Assembly: GCA_963556255.1 (NCBI GenBank)
Contig: OY744611.1
Span: forward strand, 5,998,736-6,062,735
Direction of reading: 5' to 3'
Length of the DNA stretch: 64,000 nt
Origin: Allolobophora icterica
Lineage: Eukaryota > Annelida > Clitellata > Crassiclitellata > Lumbricidae
The notes beneath the pieces were generated by a model. The model was not told where the DNA came from and searched no databases. It saw only the letters and a list, made by a program, of their open reading frames with translations. This document shows positions 30,721 through 42,665 of the stretch, piece by piece. Positions within the stretch are counted from its first letter, which is position 1. Each line of letters starts with the position of its first letter. Made by a program: the position numbers and the translations under genes.

Positions 30721-30940
30721 TCTCCAGCCGAGCCATATCTGACAGAGCACCACGCCTCTGGAACTATCTCCCCCTTTAATTCCGCAGATTCTCGGTTCCT
30801 CCATCATCATTCCAACCCGTTCTCTATCCTTCTCCTCTTGTTCCTCTATCTCCGAGCTTTCGACAACTGGTATCACCTTTTCAAGTATTCCAACCCAGAC
30901 TCATCTGATCTTCTGTCTTCCAATTCTTCTCGCCCTATAC
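30715..30940 (+). pseudogene. LINE C-terminal remnant (CR1/L2-like)
   Basis: One frame reads SRAISDRAPRLWNYLPL, the typical last conserved block of L2/CR1 proteins, followed by a stop and degenerate tail sequence (VSPFQVFQPRLI). Confidence 0.5.
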
Positions 30941-31768
30941 GACAAAGCTGCTCTGCCTCCTCTCTTGATCTGCTCCCTCTGGAAACGTGATTCGAACCTC
31001 TTTTGGACTACTCTCTGGAAAACCCCTCAGCACTCACAGTCGTATACTGGCGCATCTTGCTTGAACAGAGCTTCGGTACTTCTTTCGTTGTCTCCTAATT
31101 TTCTTCCTTCAGGTAAAGTCACTGCATTCATTAGGCGTTACAATCATATGCATAGTTTGTGGATGGTACGAGATTAACCGGTACCTTCCCCATTTTTTGG
31201 ACTGGGGTATCGTACCCCACACTTTTTGAACAATGCCAATCAATATTTTATTATTGTGCCTTCCCAGAGATCACAGTCAGCGCCTTGCTTCGTTTATGTA
31301 AGAAATTGGTACCACACCCCACTTTATAGATCAAAGTTACGCCTGCTGGCCACAATTCCATAATCTAGTAGCATACCAGATGCGATTTTCGCAACTGGCT
31401 TGAACGTGTATTTCATGAATTGTAACCGTTCCACGGCGGCCAGTTCAAGAAATGGAAAAATAATGCACTATATTGACTTTTTCAAAGAATTTCATTAGGT
31501 AAATATTTTACCGCCGGTAGAGGGCAGAAGACGCAGCAAAGCAAAATCAACAATACTTTGAGCACTATTTACACTAACATGCTGGCAACTTTCTATCACT
31601 ATTAAAAAACGACTGATAATTTTTTTGCCATTTTTGATCATCCCTAGTGGACAACCATGAACGAGTCTGCGAACAATGCACTAGACCGAGCTCGTCTCTT
31701 AGCTTCTCGTACACCACACGCGGGCGATTGGTTACTAGCTCCTCCGGTTACTGCATCGGGCCTCCGCT
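30941..31768. other. No recognisable gene
   Basis: Contains a small palindrome GGGGTATCGTACCCC near 31,204 and no supported coding or repeat structure. Confidence 0.45.
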
Positions 31769-32076
31769 TGTTTGATGAAGTGATACTATCATATGAATTA
31801 ATAGTGGGCAGGTGTTTTCTTAGGCTTTAGAGTGGGTAGGCGTGGTTTTTATGTAATTATGTATATGCTCATATAGTATAATGACACTTTATATAGGTAC
31901 AGAACTCTATTATGATTGGACCATTAAGATTTATTATAGTGCATACGGCCTTAGCCAATCACAAGAGCTCTATGCGCATGACTGTGGATATATTCTGTAA
32001 ATAAAGTTTGAATTTGTTATTAATAAATTAGTCATAAGTTGTGTGTGACTCGTGTTGTTGGTCTGGGAGGCTGACA
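31769..32076 (+). mobile_element. Probable LTR of a retrotransposon (solo or truncated)
   Basis: The stretch begins TGTTTGATG and ends CTGACA. It contains a TATA box (TTATATAGG near 31,890) and a poly(A) signal AATAAA (32000-32005). Four bases after the CA end comes TGGTGGCAGCAGCGG (32080 on), which has the form of a primer-binding site starting TGG. No gag/pol is present: a MITE follows at 32,359. The left end is a guess; no second LTR is visible. Confidence 0.5.
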
Positions 32077-32358
32077 TTTTGGTGGCAGCAGCGGTGGGAG
32101 ACGAATGATCCCTGGTTACGCAAACAGTGCCGGAGAGACTGTTGATTGTGACCAACGGAGAGCTAGATAGCTGCTGCAAATTGCTTTCTGGTCTGAGTAG
32201 TCCAGTGGGACAATCAACAATTCGAACTCGGACGGGAGTCAGCAGTTGGTTAGCAGATGCGACAAGGGCTGATCATATCTAGGTCTGAGTTGCATTCGTT
32301 GCCTTCTGTGTGACGTTGGTGAAACGGAGGAGGCCAAGCTGATTCGGAATCAAGGAAG

Positions 32359-33429
32359 CAGTGATATTTTCGTTAACGAAAACTAAAATTAGAAGTAAAA
32401 TTAAATGATTTCGTTAACGAAAACTAGAAGTAAAAGTAGGAATTATTTCAGCTGCAAGAACGAAATTAAGAATTGAATTAGGAATTATTTGCCGAACTAA
32501 AATTAAGAACGAAATTATGAATTATTTTCAGAGCTAAAATCATTTTACTTCTTGTGGCGCTTAAGTTGAGACGAAGGCGAGTACCGGTAAAATTGCACCC
32601 GCTCCAAACACAATCCATTGGAAAACTTCGGTTGGGACGCTGCGTATACCAATCTACTATCTTTGCTCTTCATTGTCAAATAATTGTCCATACTTAATTT
32701 AATTGCCTACCAACGACCTCAGATTCATACGCCATTTTATTTTGGGTTTGGTCGTTAAATTGTAAAATGACGAGTTTATCGAGAATGTTGACCAGAAGGA
32801 AGCGAGATAGCCCGATTTGGGGTTTATCATTTTGACGAAGCTACAGGCAGATCTCTATGCCAAATACTAAACGGGGAAAATGATGGAATTTGTGGAACAT
32901 CACTTGGTAGAGAAATACAAACAATACAAGTCTTGGGAAGGGGATCAATGAATGGTAACACGCTGGCATAGCCTAATAGCATTAGATCTTGCCGACTGAC
33001 TCGAATGAATTCCACCAGTGACTGCACAGCGTTTCGGATATGGTTGTCCACACAGTAGGCCTAGGGCCTACCCGGTTACGCTGATACTAGATAATCCTTC
33101 GTTTCGTAAAATGATAACCACACGACTCAAAATTCAAATTACCATCATTGTTAGACTAACGCTTCACCCCTCGTTTTACTTCAAACAGGTTTTTCTTTCT
33201 CGATACAAGTTTCTTGTGCTTCTCTCTGCAAGCGTTGCATATTTTTACAGCACGGAAATTAATAATTATTTGGAAAACTAAAATAAGAAGTAAAATTATC
33301 TGAGAACTAAAATAAGAATGAGAAGTAAAATCATTTGTGAAGTAAAATTAGAATTAAAAGTAAAATTCAAGAGCTCAAAACTGAATTAGAACTGAATTAG
33401 GAATTATTTTTAGAAGTAAAATATCACTG
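32359..33429. mobile_element. hAT-type non-autonomous element (MITE), second member
   Basis: Ends CAGTGATATTTT and AAAATATCACTG, perfect inversion. Exact 8-bp duplication CAAGGAAG at 32351-32358 and 33430-33437. GTTAACG words follow the left end, as at the right end of the 2,387-3,227 element, so the two are relatives. Subterminal AGAAGTAAAAT repeats. No coding capacity; the short frames are chance. Confidence 0.9.
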
Positions 33430-33437
33430 CAAGGAAG

Positions 33438-34070
33438 TCAGACGAAGCCAAGCAGATCGGTCCTCCTTTTGTATCCCATTTAATACTAATCCGAAAGTTT
33501 ATAATGTGTTATTGTATTTCTATTTTCTTTTGGAGCAATAACAGATCTATGTCATGTTATACATACACAGATAACACCAGACAGTTTATCCACCTTCTCC
33601 CAGTCATTCATGTCGAGGAACAGCTTCAATCCCACTGAACAACTAATGCAGAATTTGACGAGAATTGAAGTTTCAAAGTGCTAACAACCACATCTCGATA
33701 TACTCTCCTGGTACGTAAATTTGTAAAAATGTCAACGTAAATGTACTCGTTTTTAAATAGGGGCTGTATGATAGGGGCCCTGTTAATTTTGCAACGAATT
33801 AATCGGAAGAGAGCCTTCACCACCCCTGCTCGTTTGAATGGACACCACCCCATTGAAAGTCTCTGTGCACGGATCGTGCTAGCCCGAGTTTCAAGTCTCT
33901 TAAATAAGCTATTTAAACTTTGAAATTCAATTAAAAGTCCAGAATTTGATGCCATAAAATATGAGCAACTGAAGCTAACTATGCGATGATTCCTTGACAC
34001 TGATTTAAGTTCGATCCATAGCTGCGCATTTTAATGCGTAACTGTCGCTTTCCCATTCCCATTGATACAA
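33438..34070. other. No recognisable feature
   Basis: A 124-codon minus frame (33626-34000) has no recognisable motif and no splice context; I do not call it. Confidence 0.45.
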
Positions 34071-34074
34071 AATC

Positions 34075-34193
34075 ACACACACACACACAGACACACACAC
34101 GCACACACACACACACACACACCACACACAACACACACACGCACACACGCACACAAACCTACACAACACACACACACACACACACACACACAC
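34075..34193. repeat. (CA)n microsatellite
   Basis: CA run with a few ACG and ACA interruptions. Confidence 0.95.
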
Positions 34194-34382
34194 CGATTCA
34201 CCGTCTTCATCAGTCCTCTTATCGCTACTTCTTGACCCCAAATATTTATTTTTGCACCAATTTATTACAAGAATATTATTTTAAATGTATTAAATGTATT
34301 AATGGAATTATACGATATGCATAATTCGCAAGATTAAAAGAGTTACATGTTTGTCATAGTAAGTTTATGAAGAGTAAGTTCA

Positions 34383-35230
34383 TTATCGACTTAAAGCGTA
34401 AAAAATGACTACTGATTTTCCTCCGACGATCAGTTGTTTCCTTCCTTCGTCGTAACACGATCTCCTCGTTTCGTCTTCTTCTTTTGTCGGACAAAGAATT
34501 CGATTCCATTTAAGATCTGAATCCAAGAGAACCACTCTATCATTATCTGTGTCCACCACAAACACTTGATCGTCTGAATCGAGTGAAAGATAACGAGGAT
34601 GATTCAGTTTTTGTGTCTCATTTGAAGGAATAAAACAACGTATGACCATCTCTCCATCTCTATTCAATTCACATATGCCCCAATTCCTCTTCCCACTCTC
34701 TCCCTCCTCTTCCTCCATCCACGAGTAGAGGATGATGAAATTCCCGATGGATGTTTCCACTGCATGAATTGGGTTCTTGATGTCTCTTGGTAAATGAATG
34801 GATCGAATAAGTTCTGCGTCTGATCCGTAGATCATCAGAATGGGCGGTGAATAACTGACCACCAACAACTGATCATCACTGTACACTGATAGGGTATGTG
34901 GCTCATTATCAGTGATCAGCCATTTGATGATTTGTTGGTAACCTCTTTGTCCTGTAATCTTCCAGATGCATTTCTCCCACGAATCAGAGACGTAGAGACA
35001 ATTTTCCTTCTCACTGGATCCAATGTCCAAGGGATATTTAATCTCTTTTATTTCGATTTTCTTCTCAAAACGAAATGGAATTCGATCCTCGAAAACACGA
35101 ATAACATTTAGGGAAGAACAAGAAGACCATAATCGACACAGAACGTATATTTCATTTCGCAGTTTGGTCACTCCCCACACAGTTTCATCTTCAATTCTCT
35201 GAGTGAAGTTGATGGAAATCGGACAAATGA
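34383..35230 (-). CDS. Last exon of a host NHL-like beta-propeller protein
   Basis: Minus strand. A splice acceptor (TTTTCATTTCAG) ends at 35,231 and the frame is open to a stop at 34,383. It encodes ~280 aa of propeller-type repeats with NHL-like words: CLYVSDSWEKCIWKI, PHTLSVYSDDQLLVV, NHPRYLSLDSDDQVFVVDTD, NDRVVLLDSDLKWNRI. Such propellers usually bind proteins or RNA. Upstream exons would lie at higher coordinates. The frame has no lesions, which argues for a real gene or a recent copy. Exact family not named. Confidence 0.6.
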
Positions 35231-35232
35231 CT

Positions 35233-36140
35233 GAAATGAAAACACATTAAAACACAAGTAATTGGTTAATAAAATCTTTATTTTTTTGTTTATGTTTCAT
35301 TACAATTGACTGCTAATATTAATTAATTTTTTGCCAAATATCTATATCTTTGTTTTGTCTGTTAATATTTTTATTTTAATTATGCAGATAAATTTGAATT
35401 GTATCTGGCCAGTGTTTGCCTTCGACTCACGAATAAAATAAAAAGAACATTATTATCTTAATGACAATTATGCCCATTCATTATTGTTTCTGTTATAATA
35501 ATTAGTATTAAGCGTATTTTGTATCTTCCCTCATTGTTTCGATTACTTTGTGCTTTTGTATTTCTATTTCTATTTTATTTTGTATTTTATTTATTTTATT
35601 TTCAGCTCAGTGATCCTAAACATTGCTGTCTGTAAATGTCCGTAACTCGGTCTTCGTCTGCAACTATCTCTTAATCTCACTTAAATCAATATTCGTTTAT
35701 TCAAAAAGTACAGACTGGCACAGACGCAACTTGCTTACATGTAAAGGCTAAGATAATCGACTAAATTTACTAATATCATGTCCTTTAAAAGGACGCGTGG
35801 TATAAAGTTCCGATCGTCTTTGGAGGGTAAGTTTAAATCATTAAACCCGGAAATGGTAATGAGTTTTTCGGGTAGCTGGAAAGTGCTGGCAGAGGACATG
35901 CAATGGGTTAGTCAAGATAGCTTTAAACAGGCATTCATCTGTCATCATTTGTCATCTGCTTATGGAAAAGGGAGTAGTCCTATTCGTCGCATCCTTCCCA
36001 ACAGCTGCTCTATTCTGTCTCTATCTTTGGCGAGGGTGAAGTCTCACTAGACCGGGAGGCATACATAAGCGAAGATACCGATGTCATCTTTGCCACATCC
36101 TCGAGGGCCCCTGTGTCTCAAGGCACAACGTATTGTCCGT
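35233..36140. other. No supported gene
   Basis: AT-rich. An open frame at 35778-36050 has no recognisable motif. Could be intron or intergenic DNA of the NHL gene. Confidence 0.4.
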
Positions 36141-36503
36141 AGAGTACATTACATCTAGGTGTGATGTACTCTATAGTACGTCGTACCTAAAGTACACCTC
36201 AACTGCCACAGGGCTGGAAATTTCGTACTAAAGAGTGCATGCTATCGCCAGTTAGTGCGTACTTTAGTGTATATCATGCCTAGGCACAATATACTGTAAT
36301 GTACACGCTAACCGGCAGTAGTATGCATTCTAGAGTACGAAGTGCCTACAGGTATAACGGAATTCTAAAGTATGAAATTCTGCTAGACTCCATCCTGCCT
36401 TCTACTCTCGTGTTTGGGGTGCTGTACTATAGAACCAAAAGTGCCTACAGGTATCATGAACTCTAAAGTACAAAATGTGCCAAGAGTCCACCCTGCCTCC
36501 TAC
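36140..36503. repeat. Degenerate repeats rich in GTAC/AGTAC words
   Basis: A ~64-bp unit starting AGTGCCTACAGGTAT is repeated at 36,341 and 36,440. Further AGTAC/GTACT words occur from 36,140. Confidence 0.6.
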
Positions 36504-37440
36504 AGCGGCTGAAGACTATGCGAGCGGTGGACCCTAAAGGCATATAATGATGAAGTAAGTAAGTAAGTATGTATGTCCTTTATTAGACCACCTGCAAACG
36601 CACTGTGGCTTACAAACAGGTTATACAGAGAGGTGGAAGAAATTAAATTATAACATTGGTAAGCAAGACTATTAGAAACTGTCAAAACTGTCATAACTGT
36701 CAAGCTGATCTTAGATAACTATAATAAAGTATTCATACGTATTTAAGGTATCTTGTCTAGCGGTATAACATTCTGGTTATAAAGCTCTTTCGGGTGAACG
36801 CATCCGCTCTGGGAATCTCCCGATTGTGCGAGCGTGGGCGGAGCACGTATGTGCTGGTCTTTATTGGACGAAGTAAGGTATGGAGAACATAGCCCGGGTT
36901 GCAGAGTACAGCTGAAAAAAGGACTCCGTCAGCTCTCGCACAGAGAGTGTCACACCATGAGAGGTCTGATCTGATCCAGCATACGAATAGAGCCCACCCG
37001 CTTAGCTCCTGGGATAATCTGTAGGATAGGGGTGTACTCCTCCTCCTCCTCTTCCTCCTCCTCGCCGGTACAATAAGCCCGCGAGTTTTAGATGGGTTTA
37101 GTCTGAGGTTGTTGTCCTTAGCCCAGGTGAATATGATGAGTGAACAGCTGTGGATATCCTCAACAGCCGTGGATAAATGAGAGGAGCCTACCTACCGATA
37201 GGTGTAACCTGCATATTTAACCAAGTGATTGAAGCTGTGTATTGCATGGAGGTCCAAGGACGTGACCAAAAAGGATACTTGATCATTCTACCATCAAGCA
37301 TTAATGGATTTATGTCCCGAGATCAACCCCTTGAACTTGGTTATAATATTATGGCCTCTGTTATAAAATTAGTTGACCAACCAGTTATAGATATGGTCTG
37401 GACTATCATGAGGGTTAGTTTCTACATCAGTGCATAGTGC

Positions 37441-37776
37441 CGGACAGTTTCTCAAATCTCTCTAGCACATACATTTCTTTGTCATAGCACTGGAAATATA
37501 TACTTTATTATTTATTATAATTATCATTATTACTATTATCACTTTAGACTGTTGTAAGGTGTGATGCGGTGTGTCATCCTTCGTTGATTTATAATGAACG
37601 AATATGCAATACATACATCGAACCTCTATCTTCAACGTAATTAACTTACAAAATTGGGTGTCCCTATTAGCGGGATTTACACCCTTCTGGGCCTTCCCTT
37701 TGTCAACGTTTTCTTGTAACATAATGTTGAACTGATGTATGTTATATCGTTGCAATAAAAATTGATTGATTGATTG
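37441..37776 (+). repeat. LINE 3' tail inserted in the older LINE
   Basis: Plus-oriented sequence with CCCTTCTGGGCCTTCC and ending AATAAAAATTGATTGATTGATTGA, an (ATTG)n tail as in CR1/L2/Rex-type elements. It separates two RT blocks of the surrounding minus-strand LINE. Confidence 0.55.
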
Positions 37777-38331
37777 ACATATATAGTATGAAATGCCTTT
37801 GAGTAATCCATTGAGATTACTACTACGAAGTCATTTGATTGCAACCTGTGGGTGATATGTTGGAGAAAAATTATAATTGCTGCGGTTGTGGACCCAGCGG
37901 TTCTGAATACAGACTGGCTATTCAATTTATCTGAGAGGGGCCTCGCAATAAGGACTAGGTCAAGAAATGAGTGAGATATATAACCTCTCCAGCTAGTCTA
38001 CATAATATTGGCACACCGAGATAGGGCGATAGTCAGCCGGAGAGGATGCCACGGAGCTCATAGGGGTAGGGTTGATTACCGCAATTCTCCACTGGGCCGG
38101 AGAATGCGAGTGCATAATCTATTTATAAGGTGCGTCAGGATGAAGTAGGAGACCGGAGCGAGGAGGCGCAGAAACCAAGCTGGCAGTTGATTTTGGCCTT
38201 CAGCGGTCCACCAAGAGAGTATAATACCGGACGCTCGGAAAGTTCAGCTCACCTGAGCTGTAGATAGGGAGGATAATTGGAGATATAAGCAAAGTTGGTA
38301 TTCAGTTCAGCTGCGGTTACTTGACTGGAAT

Positions 38332-38594
38332 CATGGGTGTCCTGCAGGAATTTTTGGCGGAGGTTTGGGCCAACACTTTTTTAGAGGAGGCAAAATGACG
38401 GTTACCAAAAAAAGTTTGCTTAGAAAAAAATTAAACAGAAATAATGATCAAGGACTTTACCTAAATAACTATTTTTCACATTGAAATCATGATGGAACTG
38501 TTGTAATAATCATAATAATCAAAAGATTTTATTTTTGTAAAATATTTGCAAAATCCAGGGCAAATGTCACCTCTACCCCCTCCGGACGCCCGTG
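38332..38594. mobile_element. Short hAT-like MITE with CATGGGTGTCC ends
   Basis: Left CATGGGTGTCCTGCAGG against right CACGGGCGTCCGGAGGG (read inward), imperfect inverted ends. Exact 8-bp duplication ACTGGAAT at 38324-38331 and 38595-38602. Smaller relative of 11,408-12,429. Confidence 0.82.
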
Positions 38595-38900
38595 ACTGGA
38601 ATTGTCTTTCAATTGTGATCCGCGGGTCAGTTGATGGACCCACGCTAGAGGGTAGGCTACTAGCGTCACGCCTTGAATCGAAATTCTAAGGTCAGCACGA
38701 TTAGCTATTGCTATTGCTTTTCCAATCCGTCCTTCAATTGCTGATTCCTCGTCCAGTCGGCCCGAACTCATGTCTGTTCTTACGCCGGAGGAGATATTTG
38801 ATTTCAGGGGTGACGAATGCCGGGTCTTTCGTGGTAACAGTCGATACTTGGAGGGGTAGTATTTGTCCAACCGGGTCTGCATGGTGTTATCAGCAGATGT

Positions 38901-39251
38901 CTGTCACAAGACACACTGTTTAACTGTGAATAAACGTTCATCTGACACGCGCTGTTCATCTCGGTCTATTTCTAACTGCTTTCTGTTCTGGCCCCTTAAT
39001 CTAACTCGTTCCTTCCCGGTAATTCCCGGTAACCGCCATTTCAGCTCACTCGCTTTTCACCTGTAATTATGCATCGATATTCCTTTGAAGCTGTCATGTG
39101 ATGTCATTCTTACTTCACTGTTAGTCTAATTTATTCAGCTTCTATTTGTGTTTCTTTTTGTTTCTGCCACGCTATTCATATAAATTAACGACATTTTCAT
39201 GTCCGTTTCAACATCTTGCTGTTTTTCAACTAAGTTATTATTTTGGTTATA
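38901..39251. other. No recognisable feature
   Basis: No supported gene or repeat. Confidence 0.4.
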
Positions 39252-39733
39252 TTATCTAAGTTTTAAAGTTTTTTTTATTTTGAGTGCGTTCTTAAGAACT
39301 GTTTTTTTACCACAGTTGTGTATTTTGGTTATATTAAATATGTTTTTAAATTTCAAGAACTTGCCAACTGTTTTCTTGAACTGATTGCTATCAATGTTGA
39401 TCACTTTCGATTTGAGGATTTCAGAAACAGAGGGTCCAATATATGCAACATCAAATAAGACATCTGTCAGCTGATTCAATGTGTACAATCTCTGAATATG
39501 TTCAAGAGCTGCCTGTAAATGACACAAGATCCAAACGACCACAGTCTGTCTGTCCAGTTGTGCGTTCAGTATTTCAATTCCTCCAAACTTCAGTTGACTT
39601 TTGAGTTTATCAGTGTGATGTGACCTTGGTTTGGTTCTGTTTCGAATGTCTTCGAAATTCTCATGAATTAGTTGTGTGTCGACAGACGTTGTACATTTTG
39701 CACCCCAATTTTTCAGTTCGACTTTTATTGCAA
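39252..39733 (-). CDS. Candidate host exon, unknown domain
   Basis: Minus strand. A plausible acceptor (TTTGTGCTTTTAG) ends at 39,734. The open frame reads VELKNWGAKC, DIRNRTKPRSHH, LNAQLDRQTVVVWILCHLQ and KVINIDSNQFKKTVGKFL up to a stop at 39,252. It lies 600 bp downstream of the CARD-like exon on the same strand and may belong to the same gene. No domain assigned. The true 3' exon end may be earlier. Confidence 0.4.
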
Positions 39734-40339
39734 CTAAAAGCACAAAGCATTTCAAATGTCCAGCTAATTTCTTAGATATAATTTTAGTGAACTGCAGTTG
39801 AATGAAATAAAATATAAAGGAAATCAATTATAATTGATCTATGGAGTGAAATGAAGAACATTTTGTGAGTTGCTGATGCACCAACGTGGGGTTTAGTCTC
39901 ATTTAAGTTGAGCCACTCTAACGTTTGTAATCGATTCGGGAGATATGCAACAGGATATTGTCATAACGAACATGAGTATGAATTTCAAAAATGTTATAAT
40001 TGATCAGGTATTTTTCAAGCGCCAATTTATAAAATTGCTTTAAATGCAGGTCTCAGGATAGAAATTTTTAAACTGTTGGAAAAATCTCCTGAGGTCGAGT
40101 ATAAAGATTAGGGATGAAGTATGAATGAAAAGGACAGGTCCTCAAAGTAACTCGATGCCCAAACACTATACGCATTGGATAAGTAGGACCAAAGCCTTGA
40201 GATGCAACTAAACAGAAAATTTTTAAGGGTCTCGGAACGATTTTAATGTAATTAGATATAAATGGTTGTCTAGTATTATAATTACACATCAAGTTAATTT
40301 GTTAAAACATGGTATTTAGATAAAAGTTGAACTATAAAC
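39734..40339. other. Possible intron between two candidate exons
   Basis: Noncoding, AT-rich, bounded by a possible donor (GAG|GTTTAT at ~40,339, weak) and the acceptor at 39,734. Confidence 0.35.
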
Positions 40340-40684
40340 CTCCTCCGTTTTCCATGATCCTTGCCATTGTTATCTGGTTTGTTTGTAGAAGACACTTAAT
40401 GAAATTATAAAACTTTGTTTCATCGAAGGATCTCATGAGATGCAAAAGCTCGGTGTTCTTATCTTGATTTGAATGTTGTCGTTGAATGAAGTGACTCTGC
40501 TTTTTCGGTATGCTGTTATTGCAGTTTGAAGGTTGTCGTTTAATGATGCGAATTTGCTCGTCCGTTATGCAGTGGTGAGACAACAGCGAAGCCATAAACT
40601 CGTCGTTGGGCTGAATAGTGTCTAATAAATAATTTTGGTTGTTTCGAACGCTTGCAGAACTTTTATCGGCTTTTTCATGGAAAT
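40340..40684 (-). CDS. Candidate host exon with a CARD-like death-fold domain
   Basis: Minus strand. The acceptor (TTTTTGTGCTTTAG) ends at 40,685. The frame encodes ~115 aa with the helix order of a CARD: NYLLDTIQPNDEFMASLLSH, CITDEQIRIIKRQ, NTELLHLMRSFDETKFYNF and KCLLQTNQITMARIMENGGG. CARDs mediate homotypic assembly of apoptotic and inflammatory signalling complexes. It ends at a possible donor after GGAG, or at a stop at 40,332. Assignment is by pattern only. Confidence 0.5.
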
Positions 40685-41610
40685 CTAAAGCACAAAAACT
40701 AGCACTGCTTTTGAATATTATCACGGCTTTGTTGTAAAAATTAAAACGTAGCAAGGAAACATTTTTGTCTGAAGTAAATAACTCATCCATTTTTCACACA
40801 GATCGGATAATAACATGCTAATGAAGAATTAAGTACTAGACATTTATATTTCGTCTACAAGAAGTATTTTACAGTGAATAAGCTAAGCGAATCACTTTAC
40901 AGCGCCACTGAGATGATAAATTGTGCTTCAAACAGTAGTCTCTGGAAAGTGAAATCGAGCGCAAACTATCGTAAGAGATCAGTGTGCTTATTTTCGAGAT
41001 GAGCAATTTATGGTCAATTGATTATTTAAACAAGAAACACAAGGGAAGCCGATGTGACACAACAGGTTTTAATTCTAATTTTGTCTTTTCTATAGCGCTG
41101 CTACCATAAAACACAAGGAATCAATGGATGGATGATTCGAGTGAAACCGTAGTAAAAAAATTATGTCCGCTCGAGATGTCCGGCTGAGAAACGACAGATC
41201 AGGTTAACCACATATCATATTACGGTTGGTAATGGAATTGAAACAGATCCGTGGTTTATTGGTTTAGACCTTGGCGACATTTAAGAATTGACAGAACTCA
41301 CAGAACTGCAAGGAAATTCCAAGAGTCCAATTGATATTAGGTCTACTATATGTAAACGTAGTCCTACCTCCTGAGTTTAGCTCTAATAAATCTTACTGCT
41401 TACAATTTGGTAAGTCAACTTATCCTATGTCACGGGGTAGGAAACCACTTAATTTTGGTTGATTACTTCAAGTCAGTATATTTCAAGCTCGGTGCCGCGG
41501 CACCCAAGGGTACCGTCAACCTGCTCTAGCTGTTCCGCGACTGGATAAACATTGTGCAGCTTTTTCTGTCAACAAATATGCAAAACTATTGAGTATCACT
41601 AGTGACATCT
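40685..41610. other. No supported feature
   Basis: Noncoding. May be upstream intron of the CARD-like gene. Confidence 0.4.
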
Positions 41611-42048
41611 CTCTTTGTGCCGTCGGCTCTAGGAGCCCTAGCGATCGTCATGCCACACAGTCTCCGTTGCCGTCTTGCCACTTCTCCCAGTAGCCCCTGA
41701 GTCGCGCTTTGGCCTGGGAGTCCCACCTCAGCGCTCCGGCCTGGGAGTCCCTCCATCCGCGACCATCGGCGTGGTTTGGTGTGTGGCATGACGATTTTCT
41801 TGGCATGATTAACAGGGGTGGTTTGCCATTGCCTTCCCCTGGTTTTGCCTGCCGTGCCCGTTCGTTCCCCCTCCTAGGAAGAGTACTTCCTAGGAAGGGT
41901 ACTAACGGTCCGCACCACGAGAAGGTGGGCACGGAGGACTTTGGTTCACCAGCCCAGGTCGGATCCGAGTCTACGCTCATCAGAGTCGTCGGTCAGGTCG
42001 CCTCCCTGCTTTACTCTGTACCAGAGTGACTGGTGAACCTTTGCGGAC
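41611..42048 (-). mobile_element. SINE, copy 2 (reverse orientation)
   Basis: Reverse complement of 7543-7980 with only scattered differences by eye (for example near 41,680 and 41,698). Starts at 42,048 (CCGCAAAGGTTCACC) and ends near 41,611. Target duplication not clear. Confidence 0.85.
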
Positions 42049-42660
42049 ATAGGTCTATAAATATAATTTTGAACTTACAGTAGTGCATTTACCCGCAACA
42101 ATACAAGAACTAACTGGAAGAAAAACGAATGACAGTCTCGCTAAGAGAGTTGCGCAAATACGAGGTAGAGAGTTCTAGATGGAAAGATCAGCAACTATAA
42201 ACGAACGCCGGCGTTCGTTCATAGTTGCAAGGTGTGACCATGGAAGATAAGTATACTTCAAACTGTCTTGGTTCGTAAAAACTTTCTGTCACACTTGAAA
42301 AATTCATTGAGTGAGCTCTGCACTCTGATACAATACTTGAAAGCTCGTTTACTAGAGAAATAACAAAGACCTTACAGCGTGGACAAGCATTGGCTGCTTG
42401 GACTTCGTCCCGCGCCCCATCTGAATGCTTGAAACTTCACAAGCCACCTCAGACTTTGGGGTGAGGGAGGTGAAGGCCTACATTACCTTGTACCTAGTGG
42501 TCTCAAAAACTCTTAAATCGGCCCTGAGATTCAGACTATAACGTTATGTTATTGATAAAAATGAAAATATTTATTAGCTGATTTAAATGGAACTCATAAC
42601 CATATTTCTTGTTGGATGGCCAGAAATTGTTGCAATAATCCTAGGAAAAGCCTGTAAATA
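42049..42660. other. Noncoding with a 38-bp palindrome
   Basis: 42191-42228 is a near-perfect palindrome centred on CCGG (half-site GCAACTATAAACGAACGCC, one symmetric mismatch). Nothing else supported. Confidence 0.6.
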
Positions 42661-42665
42661 ACAAA

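Larger units (their letters stand above)
36556..38900 (-). pseudogene. Decayed LINE, interrupted twice
   Basis: Minus strand. The (TAAG)n-like tail is at 36,556-36,575. Conserved blocks from high to low coordinate: a segment near 38,600-38,880 probably upstream of RT, LPAWFLRLLAPVSYF near 38,170, SVFRTAGSTTAA near 37,900, VVVISMDYSKAFHTI near 37,820, LVKYAGYTYR (ruined YADD box) near 37,230 and WAKDNNLRLNPSKT near 37,100. It is split by a plus-strand LINE tail (37,441-37,776) and a MITE (38,332-38,594). Multiple stops. Confidence 0.65.

Noticed and set aside
33626..34000. 124-codon minus frame
   Set aside because: No motif, no splice site, no repeat link.
37177..37437. 86-codon plus frame
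   Set aside because: Antisense to recognisable RT blocks of the minus-strand LINE.
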